Shown here: positions 17,523 to 27,700 of the stretch, piece by piece
How the letters are laid out: each line of letters opens with the position of its first letter
How positions within the stretch are numbered: the stretch's first letter is position 1
Origin: Chitinophagales bacterium
GTDB taxonomy: Bacteria > Bacteroidota > Bacteroidia > Chitinophagales > LD1
NCBI GenBank assembly: GCA_026129525.1
Contig: JAHCHW010000008.1
Coordinates: 1-64,000 of the forward strand
Direction: 5' to 3'
DNA length: 64,000 nucleotides
Notes under the pieces: generated by a model
Seen by the model: only the letters and a program-made list of their open reading frames with translations
What the model was told of the DNA's origin: nothing
The model's database searches: none
Program-made: the position numbers and the translations under genes

Positions 17523-18971
17523 TTACAAATACTTCAACATTAAATCGGCAATTGTCTTGTGCAGGCTCTTATACGGAGGCAGCAACAGGTTCGAAGGCGG
17601 ATTCCACGCTTTTAAAACAGGGCGTTCATTCACAAATTCTTTAAAGCCGTAGTACCCGTGGCTCTTTCCAATACCGGAATTATTTACTCCGCCAAAAGGC
17701 AGGTTGGCATGGCCGTTGTGTATCATGGTTTCGTTAATACAAGTAGCACCTGCCGAAGTATTGTTGATAATGTACTCCTGATTTTTATTGCTTTTGCTGA
17801 AAATATACAGCGCCAGCGGTTTCTCTTTACTGTTGATGATGCGAATGGCTTCGTCCAAATTTTTGTAAGACACAATAGGCACAATAGGTCCGAATATTTC
17901 TTCGTTCATCAGTTCCATGTTGGGTGTAACATTGGTAAGTACCGTAGGTGCCACATAATTTTCCGAAGCATCGGTTTGTGCGCCAATTTCCACTTTGGCT
18001 CCTTTGGCAATAGCATCGTCTAACAGTTTTTTTACTCTGCCAAAATGTTTGGCATTTACAATGCGGCAGTCATCGCCCGAAGCCTGCGGGTTGTCTCCGT
18101 AAGCCTTTTTAATGGTGTCTTTCAGAATTGAAACAAACTCATCTTTCTTCTTCTCGTCAATTAACACATAGTCAATAGCCACACAGGTTTGGCCGGAGTT
18201 GAGAAACTTTCCCCAAAGAAAATTTTTGGCAGTGGCTTTCAGGTCGGCAGTGTCGTCAATAATAGTAGGCGATTTTCCTCCCAACTCAAGCGTAACGCTG
18301 GTAAGCGTTTCAGCCGCTTTTTTCATCACCGATTTTCCGTGCAGCGGGCTGCCGGTAAAGTGAATATGGTCAAAACGCAAATTCATTAACTCAATGGAAA
18401 CAGTATGGTCGCCCGAAATTACCGCTACCTCGTTTTCGGCAAACACTTCTTTTACCACTTCGCGGATAATGTCATCGGTGTTGGGTGTAAACTCAGAAGG
18501 TTTAATAATTACCACATTACCCGCAGCATACGCGGCAATCATATTTTTTAATGGAATCTGAAAAGGATAATTCCACGGGCAAAGCAGCAACACATTGCCT
18601 TTTGGCTCGTGAATAATTTTTGAGTTGGTGCCCACCAGCATCAACGGTGTATCTACTTCTTTGGCGGCAATCCATTCGTGCAGGTTGGCTTCAAAATTTT
18701 TTGCCTCGGCTATTACCGGGTAAATTTCACTTACATCTACTTGCAAAGCAGGTTTGTGAAAATCGTTCCAAAGCGCTTTTTGAATTTTTTCGCGCTTTTC
18801 ATAAACCACCTGGCGCAGTTTTTTAATCTTTTTCAGCCGGTCGGATGGCGATGAGTTTTTTACGTTCTGAAAATTCTTTTTCTGCGCGTCATAAATCCGC
18901 AGAATTTCCTCCAATTTGGTATTGGGAGCTATAGGAATAGTAGGCGTAGCGGTGGCTGTTGCTGTTTCCAT
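17523..18971 (-). CDS. Aldehyde dehydrogenase, ALDH3-like, 482 aa
   Basis: It oxidises aldehydes to carboxylic acids with NAD(P). Visible motifs are the PWNYPFQ substrate/cofactor region, FTGSPLHGKSVMKKAAETL (Rossmann), the general-base glutamate in TLELGGKSP and the catalytic cysteine in NSGQTCVAIDY. The length and the C-terminal GFKEFVNERPVL suit class 3 (fatty/aromatic aldehyde) enzymes, which lack the N-terminal extension of class 1/2. The start at 18971 (METATATATPT) is chosen; the frame runs 30 residues further upstream to 19061, but that part is unlike the family and overlaps the palindrome region. It is divergent from the ethanolamine-type permease, so a shared pathway is plausible: oxidation of an aldehyde from amine breakdown. 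A lipid-aldehyde role is equally possible. Confidence 0.95.
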   Translation of the reverse strand: METATATATPTIPIAPNTKLEEILRIYDAQKKNFQNVKNSSPSDRLKKIKKLRQVVYEKREKIQKALWNDFHKPALQVDVSEIYPVIAEAKNFEANLHEWIAAKEVDTPLMLVGTNSKIIHEPKGNVLLLCPWNYPFQIPLKNMIAAYAAGNVVIIKPSEFTPNTDDIIREVVKEVFAENEVAVISGDHTVSIELMNLRFDHIHFTGSPLHGKSVMKKAAETLTSVTLELGGKSPTIIDDTADLKATAKNFLWGKFLNSGQTCVAIDYVLIDEKKKDEFVSILKDTIKKAYGDNPQASGDDCRIVNAKHFGRVKKLLDDAIAKGAKVEIGAQTDASENYVAPTVLTNVTPNMELMNEEIFGPIVPIVSYKNLDEAIRIINSKEKPLALYIFSKSNKNQEYIINNTSAGATCINETMIHNGHANLPFGGVNNSGIGKSHGYYGFKEFVNERPVLKAWNPPSNLLLPPYKSLHKTIADLMLKYL

Positions 18972-19063
18972 AAACGGCTGTTTTTGTGGTTGTATGCCAA
19001 AGGCAGACGAATATAAGCAGAAATTATTTCGGCTTGGGCAAAGTGTGTATTTTGCCCGCACAT

Positions 19064-19083
19064 GGTCTGACCTTGGTCAGACT
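19064..19083. promoter_or_regulatory. GGTCTGACC-type palindrome in the divergent promoter region
   Basis: GGTCTGACC at 19064-19072, TT, then GGTCAGACT at 19075-19083: eight perfectly paired bases per arm around 2 nt. It lies 18-37 bp before the permease ATG and ~95 bp before the dehydrogenase ATG. Each arm is itself a GGTnnnACC half-palindrome, like operators of the FadR/GntR family (family knowledge). A near-identical element recurs at 32951-32970. Confidence 0.6.
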
Positions 19084-19100
19084 TTCGTTTTAAAACAAAC

Positions 19101-20405
19101 ATGGAAAACAATCACAACGGGCTGCAAAAAACACTCACCCCGCTTATGCTTTGGGGCTTGGGAGTGGGCTACGTTATCAGCGGCATGTATTTCGGGTGGA
19201 ATATAGGGCTGGATAAAGGCGGCACTCTGGGTTTGGGCATTGCCACGGTTTTTATTCTGCTCATGTACATCACTTTTTCGCTTTCATATTCCGAGTTGGC
19301 ATGTGCCATTCCGAAAGCAGGCGGAGTGTTTGATTATGTAAGCCGCGCTTTCGGAAAAGATATTGGCTTTGTTGCCGGCATGGCGCAGTGGATAGAGTTT
19401 GTGTTTGCCCCGCCCGCCATTGCCCTCGGCATTGGCGAGTATTTTCATTTGCTGATGCCGGAAATTCCCAAAGTGCAGTTTGCCATCATCGCTTATCTGC
19501 TTTTTACGGGCATCAATATTTGGGGTGTGCGTATTTCGGCAACATTCGAACTCATCATCACCATTATTGCCGTGGCAGAGTTAACGCTCTTTGCCGGACT
19601 TACACTGCCGAGTTTTCAATTGGAAAATTTGCAGATGAACCCGCTGCCCAACGGTATTCCCGGAATATTTGCCGCCATTCCGTTTGCCATTTGGTTTTTT
19701 CTGGGCATGGAAGGAATTGCCAACGTAGCGGAAGAAACCATCAACCCGCAAAAGAACATTACGAAAGGCTTTGCTTACAGCATGGCTACACTCGGCATTC
19801 TGGCATTTATGACCTTGTTTTCGGCAGTGGGCGTAGGCGGTTGGGAAAAAATTTCTCAGGCAAAAATTGGCGATAAGCCCTTGCCCGCAGCGTTGGCACA
19901 AATTACCGGTGAAGCAGGAGTAATGTACCACATGTTGGTGAGCATAGGCTTGTTTGGTTTTATTGCTTCATTTAACGGGCTGTTGTTGGCTGCGGGCAGA
20001 GTAACTTTCGAATTTGGAAGGGTGGGGCAGTTTCCGAAAATGCTTGGCAAAGTGCATCCGCGTTTTCACACTCCCCACTGGGCATTGTTGTTTAACATGG
20101 CAATTGGGGTTATAGCGCTTTTCACCGGCAAAACAGATGAGATAATTACACTTGCCGTATTCGGAGCAATTTGCCTCTACATTTTTTCCTGCCTTGCCAT
20201 TTTCCGATTGCGGAAAACCGAGCCTGATTTGGAGCGCCCTTTCCGCGTGCCGCTTTATCCGGTGTTTCCCATCATTGCTTTAGTAATTGCAGCAGTGGCA
20301 TTGGTGGCAATGAGTTACTATAATTTGCAGCTGTCTTTAATTTTCTTTGCCACCGTAGCTATCGCTTTTATTTTGTATCGCTTATTTCACACCAAAGAAA
20401 AATAG
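19101..20405 (+). CDS. APC-family amino acid/amine permease, ethanolamine-permease-like, 434 aa
   Basis: This is a polytopic inner-membrane transporter with about 12 hydrophobic segments. The start WGLGVGYVISGMYFGWNIGL with a GGTLGLG motif, and the EETINPQKNITKG loop, resemble ethanolamine permeases (Eat) of the APC superfamily. Substrate specificity cannot be proved from sequence. It is followed after 19 bp by the glutamine-synthetase-like gene and is divergent from the aldehyde dehydrogenase. That set (uptake, gamma-glutamylation, aldehyde oxidation) fits assimilation of ethanolamine or polyamines. The palindrome at 19064-19083 is a candidate operator. Other amino acid substrates remain possible. 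Confidence 0.92.
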   Translation: MENNHNGLQKTLTPLMLWGLGVGYVISGMYFGWNIGLDKGGTLGLGIATVFILLMYITFSLSYSELACAIPKAGGVFDYVSRAFGKDIGFVAGMAQWIEFVFAPPAIALGIGEYFHLLMPEIPKVQFAIIAYLLFTGINIWGVRISATFELIITIIAVAELTLFAGLTLPSFQLENLQMNPLPNGIPGIFAAIPFAIWFFLGMEGIANVAEETINPQKNITKGFAYSMATLGILAFMTLFSAVGVGGWEKISQAKIGDKPLPAALAQITGEAGVMYHMLVSIGLFGFIASFNGLLLAAGRVTFEFGRVGQFPKMLGKVHPRFHTPHWALLFNMAIGVIALFTGKTDEIITLAVFGAICLYIFSCLAIFRLRKTEPDLERPFRVPLYPVFPIIALVIAAVALVAMSYYNLQLSLIFFATVAIAFILYRLFHTKEK

Positions 20406-20424
20406 TCGCATTTAATATTTACCC

Positions 20425-21780
20425 ATGACAACCAAACAAATCATCGATTACGTTAAACAACATCCTTCGCAAAAAGTAAAACTTGCCATTACCGATGTGG
20501 ACGGTGTTTTGCGCGGCAAATACATTTCGCTCGAAAAATTTCTTTCGGTTGTGGAAGGCAGCCTCGGCTTTTGCGATGTAGTATTCGGCTGGGACAGCAG
20601 CGATGTAGCATACGATAACACCGCTTACACCGGCTGGCATACCGGCTACCCCGATGCCAAAGCGTGTATCGACCTCAACACTTTTCGCAAAATTCCGTGG
20701 GAAAACGATGTGCCGTTTTTTCTTGCCGAGTTTTTTACCGATGATGACAAACCGCTTCCGGTTTGCCCGCGGCAGTTGCTGCGTAAAGTAATTGCTGATG
20801 CCGATAAAGCAGGCTATTCCATCATTATTTCACAAGAGTTTGAATGGTTTAATTTTCAGGAAACTCCGCAAAGCGCTTCCGATAAGGGTTACCGCAACCT
20901 GCAACCGCTTACGCCCGGCATGTTTGGTTATTCGCTGCTACGCAGCACCCTTCGCAACGATTACTTTACGGCACTGTTCGATGACATGAAAAAATTTGAT
21001 GTGCCCATTGAAGGGCTGCATACCGAAACCGGACCCGGAGTGTACGAAGCCGCCATTACCTATGGCAAACCGCTCGAAGGTGCCGACCGTGCAGTGTTGT
21101 TTAAAAGCGGTGTGCGCGAAATTGCTTACAAGCACGGAATCATTGCCACGTTTATGGCAAAAATTTCGGAGAACCTGCCCGGCTGCTCGGGGCATGTGCA
21201 CCAAAGCTTGTGGGATAAAGCAGGAAAGAAAAACCTCTTTTACGATGAAAAGAGCAAGAACAACATGAGTGATTTAATGAAGAATTACGTTGCAGGGCAA
21301 CTGTATTGTTTACCGCATTTGCTGCCAATGTTTGCGCCCAACATCAATTCGTACAAACGATTGGTGGAAGGAGCCTGGGCACCCACCACACTCACATGGG
21401 GCTTAGATAACCGAACAGTTGCCCTGCGCGCACTTCCCGGTTCTTCAAAATCAACTCGCTTAGAAACAAGAGTAGTGGGAAGCGACACCAATCCTTATCT
21501 CGCTTTTGCCGCAAGCATTGCCTCGGGATTGTACGGTATAAAAAACAAACTCAAATTGCAGCCTGCCACCACCGGAAACGGCTACCGCGATACTTCGCAC
21601 GGCACTCTGCCCCGCAACTTGTGGGACGCCACACAGGCTATGAAAGAAAGTAAAGTAGCCAAAGCGTTGTTCGGTGAAAAGTTTGTAGAGCACTTTACCC
21701 AAACCCGCGAATGGGAGTGGCGGCAGTTTCAACGCGTAGTAACCGACTGGGAAACCAAGAGGTATTGGGAGATTATCTAA
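20425..21780 (+). CDS. Glutamine synthetase family protein, 451 aa
   Basis: It joins ammonia or an amine to glutamate with ATP. Motifs include an N-terminal beta-grasp with ITDVDGVLRGKYI, ETGPGVYEAAI with metal-binding glutamates, GCSGHVHQSLWD (GS His motif), NSYKRLVEGAWAPTTLTWGL, DNRTVALR and RLETRVVGSDTNPYLAFAAS. The 451-residue length and motif variants (SDTNPYL where classical GlnA has ADANPYL) point to the GlnA3/GlnA4/PuuA type, which gamma-glutamylates polyamines or ethanolamine, and away from housekeeping glutamine synthetase. Position directly behind an ethanolamine-type permease supports that reading (inference). It lies 19 bp after the permease stop, so co-transcription is likely. 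Confidence 0.93.
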   Translation: MTTKQIIDYVKQHPSQKVKLAITDVDGVLRGKYISLEKFLSVVEGSLGFCDVVFGWDSSDVAYDNTAYTGWHTGYPDAKACIDLNTFRKIPWENDVPFFLAEFFTDDDKPLPVCPRQLLRKVIADADKAGYSIIISQEFEWFNFQETPQSASDKGYRNLQPLTPGMFGYSLLRSTLRNDYFTALFDDMKKFDVPIEGLHTETGPGVYEAAITYGKPLEGADRAVLFKSGVREIAYKHGIIATFMAKISENLPGCSGHVHQSLWDKAGKKNLFYDEKSKNNMSDLMKNYVAGQLYCLPHLLPMFAPNINSYKRLVEGAWAPTTLTWGLDNRTVALRALPGSSKSTRLETRVVGSDTNPYLAFAASIASGLYGIKNKLKLQPATTGNGYRDTSHGTLPRNLWDATQAMKESKVAKALFGEKFVEHFTQTREWEWRQFQRVVTDWETKRYWEII

Positions 21781-21790
21781 GAAACAGCAA

Positions 21791-22246
21791 ATGCCTTTCA
21801 GCAAACACCGCAGAGGACACACCTTTTTCATGATTATTTTTTTTGTGTGTTTGGGTATGACTACCGAAATATTTTTTACCGCTTTTATGGCGCTGTTCAC
21901 CGGCAAACCTGTAAACAACAAACCGCTTGTTGCTTTGGCAGGAACCACTTATGTGTGGATGGCATTCATATACGGGCTTATACCCATTATTGCTCATTAC
22001 CTGTACGAAAAAGTAAAAACGCAGCCGTTTTACAACCGCATCGGGTTATACGTCATTCTCATTTACACCGTTGAGTTTATCTCAGGCTATATTCTGAAAG
22101 TAACTACCGGCAGTTGCCCATGGGAATATAAAACGGGCTGGCATATAATGGGGCTTATCCGTTTAGATTTCCTTCCCGCATGGTGCTTTTTCGCGTGGAT
22201 GGTAGAGCGCTTGTACGTGTTTATCAATAATCGGGTGATCCAGTAA
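21791..22246 (+). CDS. Small integral membrane protein, 151 aa
   Basis: It has four hydrophobic segments (FFMIIFFVCLGMTTEIFF, YVWMAFIYGLIPIIAHYL, IGLYVILIYTVEFISGYIL, FLPAWCFFAWMVERLYV). The motif G-x-C-P-W-E-Y-x-x-G-W-H-x-M-G-L-I-R-L-D resembles the PF06541 group of putative membrane permease-like proteins (YSGPWDY-like motif). No transport function has been shown for most of that group as far as I know. It begins 10 bp after the glutamine-synthetase-like gene and may be the last gene of that operon. Confidence 0.85.
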   Translation: MPFSKHRRGHTFFMIIFFVCLGMTTEIFFTAFMALFTGKPVNNKPLVALAGTTYVWMAFIYGLIPIIAHYLYEKVKTQPFYNRIGLYVILIYTVEFISGYILKVTTGSCPWEYKTGWHIMGLIRLDFLPAWCFFAWMVERLYVFINNRVIQ

Positions 22247-22379
22247 GTTGCAGCAAGCGAATTGAAGCAAATAGCACCTAACACACACATCTTATTCTCC
22301 TCTGCAAAAAATCATGTTTCCGCTTTAAATTATTTGCTAACATCGTCCCCTTAATTAAAACCTCTGTTCGAAAACCATA

Positions 22380-24650
22380 ATGAAGAAACCCTCTACACTC
22401 GCTCAACCAACTTTTTTCGCTGCCGATTGGCCTAAAGATGGTCCCATTGATTTAAAGATTCACGATTTGCCGCACGCCTCTTCCTCTACAGAGTGGTGGT
22501 ACATGCACACGCACATAAAAGCAAAAGGCGGAAGACAATTATCACTTTTTGCATCCTTCTTTCGTCACGCCATTTCGTTCGATAAAAAAACCAACAAGCC
22601 CGATTATGCTCACTCGGTTATCTGGGGAATTTCGGACATTGACAATAAAAAATACTACACCGTTTCGCTGGTTGATAAGCGCGCTCCTAAACTTGGTTTA
22701 GAGCGTTTGAAAAAAGGCGAGTTGGTAAAAGATCCTTTCATTAAACGTGCGGCTATTGAAATGCTCAGCAAAGGCGTAATGCCTTATCCGGATGAGTTGC
22801 TCACCAAAGACCCTACCATTTCCAACACCCGTTTGTTTTTAGATTATGACGGTAACACGTTTAAGAAATTACCCGATGGCACTTATCAGCTTCACCTTAA
22901 ACACAAAGAACTGGGATTGGGAGTGGACATCAACTTTAAACCGCAAAAACCGCCTACACGCCATGGTGATAACGGGGTAGTGCGCGGTGTTTCTGCCGAG
23001 GACATGTTTTACTATTTCATACCCAAGTGTAAAGTAACCGGCAGCGTAAAACTGAAGAAAGAAAAATTAGATATCACTTCAGCCACCGGTTGGTACGACC
23101 ATGAATTTGGTTGCCACCCGCCCGAAAAGAAAGAGCAGAAGGACGACATGAAGAAAGATGTGTCGTGGAACTGGATTGCTATGCAGTTGAACAACGGCTG
23201 CGAACTGACCGCTTACGATTTGATTGATTTGAAAACCGGTGAAGACTGCGGCTCATTCATTATTATGATTGATGAAAAAGGAAAGCGCCATTACTCCAAA
23301 AAATTCAGCCTTACACCTGTTGGAGAACTTTGGACAAGTACACGCACCTTTAATGAATATCCTACTGCCTGGATAGTGGAAGCACCTGAATTCGGATTGA
23401 AAGTAAAAGCCGAAGCGGCATTCCCCAATCAGGAGTTTGCCACCGTTATTTCCAAGCCTGCGTTTTGGGAAGGCAGAATGAACATTAGCGGTACGCTGAA
23501 AGGAAAGAAAGTAAGCGGGCCCGGCTACATTGAGCGCCACGGCTTCGTGAACAGCAACAACATGAAAGAGTTTTTGAAAGCTGTTTCGAAAGCCACACTC
23601 AACTCGGTTCGCCAAATTCTTCCGCTACAACTTACCGATGAAAAGTTTGAAGAACTGGTTTCGCGCAAAGGCAATCATCACCTTATTAAAGGATTGGATA
23701 AGCAAGCCTATATTGATAAACTCATTAAACCCATCCGCGAAATAACCGACCGCAGCGGAAAAAGCTGGCGTAGTTATGCTACCATTGCTTGTTGCGATGC
23801 CGTTGGCGGAAACTCACAAGTGGCAATTGACTGGCTGGCACTGCCAGAGCTAATGCACGTTGGTTCGTTGATGGTGGATGATGTGCAGGATAAATCAACC
23901 ATACGCAGAGGCGGACCGGCTGCACACGTAGTGCATGGCGAAGCGATAGCCATCAACTCCGGCACTGCCGCTTACTTTGTGGGGCAGTATTGCATTTACA
24001 ACGTTGAGAAATCGTGGGAAGAAAAAGTACAAATCTACAACTGGTATTTTGAAGCCATGCGTGCTTCGCACAGCGGACAGGCAATGGATATTTACGGATT
24101 AGATTACATGATGCCCGCTGCCCTCAAGGATGATAAAACCGCTGCTCTGCTGCAACAACGTGTTATTGCTACTCACCGTCTTAAAAGCGCAGCGCCTGCC
24201 GCATATCTGGCACGCATTGGTGTACTGTTGGGCGAAGGCAGCAAAGAGCAAACCGAAGCAATGGGTACTTACTTTGAAGCGCTTGGTATTTCGTTTCAAA
24301 TAATTGACGATACCCTTAACCTGAAAGGCTTTAAGGATAACCTGAAAACAAAAGCCGAAGACATTACCGCAGGAAAAATTACCTACCCCGTTGCTAAAGC
24401 AATGGCAGCACTTAATAAAAAAGACCGCGCCCGTCTGTGGGAAATTGTAAGCGCAAAAACTTCCGACATAAACTTATTGACAGAAGCTGTTGCGTTGATG
24501 GACAAACACAAGGTGATTGAAACCTGCGAAAAGGAAGCTAAAACCATTCTGGAACGCGCATGGAAAAAAGTAGACCCACTGTTGCGCGACAGTATGGTAA
24601 AACTAAACCTGCGTGCGTTTAGCTGGTTTGTGTTGGAAAGAACGTATTAA
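22380..24650 (+). CDS. CrtC/AttH-like lipocalin domain fused to polyprenyl diphosphate synthase, 756 aa
   Basis: Two unrelated domains are joined. Residues ~18-390 resemble CrtC/AttH proteins (carotenoid 1,2-hydratase superfamily, a double lipocalin-like fold): SSTEWWYMHTHI, SLFASFFRH, GWYDHEFGCHP and SGPGYIERHGF. Residues ~400-756 are an all-helical trans-isoprenyl diphosphate synthase with the first Asp-rich motif DDVQD at 500-504, then RRGG, and a second motif IDDTLN at ~642-647 where the usual final Asp is Asn. The synthase half would condense isopentenyl units; the lipocalin half may hydrate, hold or release the product. No signal peptide. It is 92 bp upstream of the exporter operon on the same strand. 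No stop or frameshift separates the halves. Confidence 0.88.
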   Translation: MKKPSTLAQPTFFAADWPKDGPIDLKIHDLPHASSSTEWWYMHTHIKAKGGRQLSLFASFFRHAISFDKKTNKPDYAHSVIWGISDIDNKKYYTVSLVDKRAPKLGLERLKKGELVKDPFIKRAAIEMLSKGVMPYPDELLTKDPTISNTRLFLDYDGNTFKKLPDGTYQLHLKHKELGLGVDINFKPQKPPTRHGDNGVVRGVSAEDMFYYFIPKCKVTGSVKLKKEKLDITSATGWYDHEFGCHPPEKKEQKDDMKKDVSWNWIAMQLNNGCELTAYDLIDLKTGEDCGSFIIMIDEKGKRHYSKKFSLTPVGELWTSTRTFNEYPTAWIVEAPEFGLKVKAEAAFPNQEFATVISKPAFWEGRMNISGTLKGKKVSGPGYIERHGFVNSNNMKEFLKAVSKATLNSVRQILPLQLTDEKFEELVSRKGNHHLIKGLDKQAYIDKLIKPIREITDRSGKSWRSYATIACCDAVGGNSQVAIDWLALPELMHVGSLMVDDVQDKSTIRRGGPAAHVVHGEAIAINSGTAAYFVGQYCIYNVEKSWEEKVQIYNWYFEAMRASHSGQAMDIYGLDYMMPAALKDDKTAALLQQRVIATHRLKSAAPAAYLARIGVLLGEGSKEQTEAMGTYFEALGISFQIIDDTLNLKGFKDNLKTKAEDITAGKITYPVAKAMAALNKKDRARLWEIVSAKTSDINLLTEAVALMDKHKVIETCEKEAKTILERAWKKVDPLLRDSMVKLNLRAFSWFVLERTY

Positions 24651-24688
24651 ACGCCTTCTGGCTACCCTGCAAGTTTTTATAGTTGTAT

Positions 24689-24717
24689 TACTTAGGATAG
24701 TTCACTTCTCCTAAGTA
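24689..24717. promoter_or_regulatory. Inverted repeat upstream of the exporter operon
   Basis: TACTTAGGA (24689-24697) and TCCTAAGTA (24709-24717) are perfect 9-bp arms around 11 nt. It lies 25 bp before the ATG at 24743 and 38 bp after the previous stop. No T-run follows it directly, so an operator is as likely as a terminator. Confidence 0.5.
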
Positions 24718-24742
24718 CTCCCCTTCTTATATTCGCGCATTC

Positions 24743-27700
24743 ATGAAACCGGTTCTCCTATCTGTTTACGATTTTTTTAGTGTTCGCAAGCCGCTGTTCT
24801 ATGCAATTACCGCGGTGTTGTTTGCGCTGCTTGCAATTGTTGCCTCGCGCATCAATGTGGAAGAAGACATAGCCCGCATGTTGCCTAATGGGGCGCAAAC
24901 CGAACAGATAAACCGCGTGTTGCGCCATTCGCGTTTTTACGACCGCATCATTGTAAAAATTAAACCGGATGAAAACGCTTTGCCTGATGACATGATTGCA
25001 TTGGCGGACAGTTTGGAAAGCCGCCTGCTTCAAAATTATGCTTCGCACATTTCGGAATTGAAAGTAAGAGTGGACGATGAAACTGCTTTAGCCATTTACA
25101 ACACGGTTCACCTCCATCTCCCCATTTACTTAGAAGAAACTGACTACGCAAAAATTGACAGCCTGATTACCCCCGAAGCCATAGCCAATGCCATGGAAAG
25201 CAATTACGCTACGCTTACTTCCGCTTCGGGCATGGTAATGAAACGAATGATTGCCGATGATCCCGTGGGGATTTCAACGCTGGCGCTTCGAAAACTGCAA
25301 TTGCTGCAAACCGATGAAAACTTTGAACTGTATGATGGCTACATTTTTTCGAAAGATTTAAAAAGCCTGTTTCTTTTTATTACCCCATCGCACGGCTCAT
25401 CGGAAACAAAACAAAATGCCGAGCTATTGGATGGTTTAGACGGCATTATTAAAACTATTCAACAACAAGCGCCCGGTACCGAGATTTTGTATTATGGCGG
25501 TATTCCGGTGGCAGTGGGCAATGCCCGTCAACTGAAAGAAGACACCATTCTTACACTCAGCATTACTGTGGTTTCCATTGTACTGTTCATCGGTTTTTTC
25601 TTCCGCAGAAAAAGAGTGCCGCTCATTATGATGTTGCCGGTGGTTTTCGGAGGCGTTTTTTCTCTTGCAGTTATTACACTTATTAAAGGCAGCATTTCGA
25701 GTATTGCGCTGGGCGCAGGCTCTATTATACTTGGTATTGCAGTTAATTATTCGCTTCACTTTTTCAGCCATTACAAACACAGCGGCTCCATAAAAGAAAC
25801 CATTGCCGACCTCATTAGCCCTATGACCATTGGCAGTATTACTACCGTTGGTTCATTCTTCAGCCTTACGCTGTTGCAGTCGCAAATACTCAACGATTTT
25901 GGATTGTTTGCCGGATGGAGTTTAGTGGGCGCTACCATTTTTACGTTGGTATTTCTTCCGCACTTTACCCCTGCTTACAAAACCGAAAAAGAGCGAAACA
26001 GCGAAACATGGTTAGAGAAAGCCATTGCTTTCAACATGCCTTACAAGAGTGTTTTCTTTTTGCTGATTATAGGGTTTACCGGTTTCTTCCTCTACCACGC
26101 TAAAAATGTACGCTTCGAAAGCGACATGAACCAGTTCAACTTTATGAATGCGCGCATGAAAAAAGCGCAACAGGAAATTGACTGGATGCAGAGCGACACC
26201 TCCAAAACCGTTTTTATTGCCACTACCGGCAAAAGCACCGAAGAAATGTTCCGGCAAAATGAAACACTGCTGCAACAATTGGAAGAAGCCAAACAACAAG
26301 GCTGGATTGATAAGTATTCGTCCATCAGCGCTTTTATGCCTTCCGAAAAACGGCAACGCGAGCGACTTGCTCGCTGGAACAGTTATTGGACAGCAGAGAA
26401 GAAAACGAACCTGCTTGCCACAGTTAGAAACGAAGCAAAGAAATTCGGGTTCACCGCCAATGCGTTCAGAAGTTTCGAAAACCTGCTCAGTAAAAATTAT
26501 ACTGTAGCTGATGAGAAAGATTTCGAAGCCATCAAAACTTCTTTCGGCAATGAGTATTTGTTACAGTCCGATTCAACCTTTACGGTAATCAATGCCGTTA
26601 CGGTTGATAAAACCCACCGCGAAAAACTGTATGCCGGTTTAACAGCAAACACAACCGCCATCATTCTCGACAAGCAAATAATCACCAACAAATTCATTGA
26701 CATTATTTACAGCGATTTCAATTCCATTCTGCTTTATACATCGCTGCTGGTGTTTTTTGCGCTGCTTTTCAGCTATGGCAGAGTAGAGTTAACGCTTATC
26801 ACCTTCCTGCCCATGCTCATTACCTGGATTTGGATTCTCGGTTTAATGGGGTTGTTCGGGCTGCACTTCAACATTATCAACATCATTATCTCCACCTTCA
26901 TTTTCGGCTTGGGTGACGACTTCAGCATTTTTATTACCGATGGATTAACGCGCAAATTCAAAGAAGGCAAAGAAGTAATTGCCAGCCACCGCGTTTCTAT
27001 TTTTCTCGCAGCCATTACCATCACATTCGGTTTAGGCGCACTCATTTTTGCCAAACATCCCGCATTGCGCTCCATTGCGCTTATCTCCATCATCGGCATT
27101 TTCTGCGTGTTGTTTATCGGGCAAACGGTGCAGCCTTTTCTTTACAACTTTTTTATTCAAAGCCGGAAAGAGAAAGCATTTCCTCCCTGGACAATACCAA
27201 CACTCATATTGTTTTGGATTGCATTCGGCTATTACGTAACAGTGTGTTTGGTGGCTACGCTTATAGGCTACATGCTGTTGTATTTGGTGCCGTATCCGAA
27301 CATTAAAAAGCGCAAACTGTTTTTTCATCACATAGTGTGTTACGCGCTTCGCGTTCTTACGTACATGATGGTGAACGTAAGCAAGCGGCACGTTGGCAGA
27401 GAACAGTTGGATTTTTCGAAGCCTGCCGTAATCATTGCCAATCACGCATCGTTTCTTGATATTCTCGTTACCGTAATGCAGCACCCCAAGCTGATTTTGC
27501 TGACGAACAAGTGGGTGTATTATTCGCCTGTGTTCGGCAAAGTGGTGCAGTTAGCCGATTACTATCCGGTAATGGAAGGCGTTGACCCTGCCATTGAAAA
27601 ATTTGTGGACATTGTAAAAGACGGCTACTCCATTGTTATTTTCCCCGAAGGAACCCGCTCGCCTGATGCCAACCTGAAACGCTTTCACAAGGGTGCTTTC

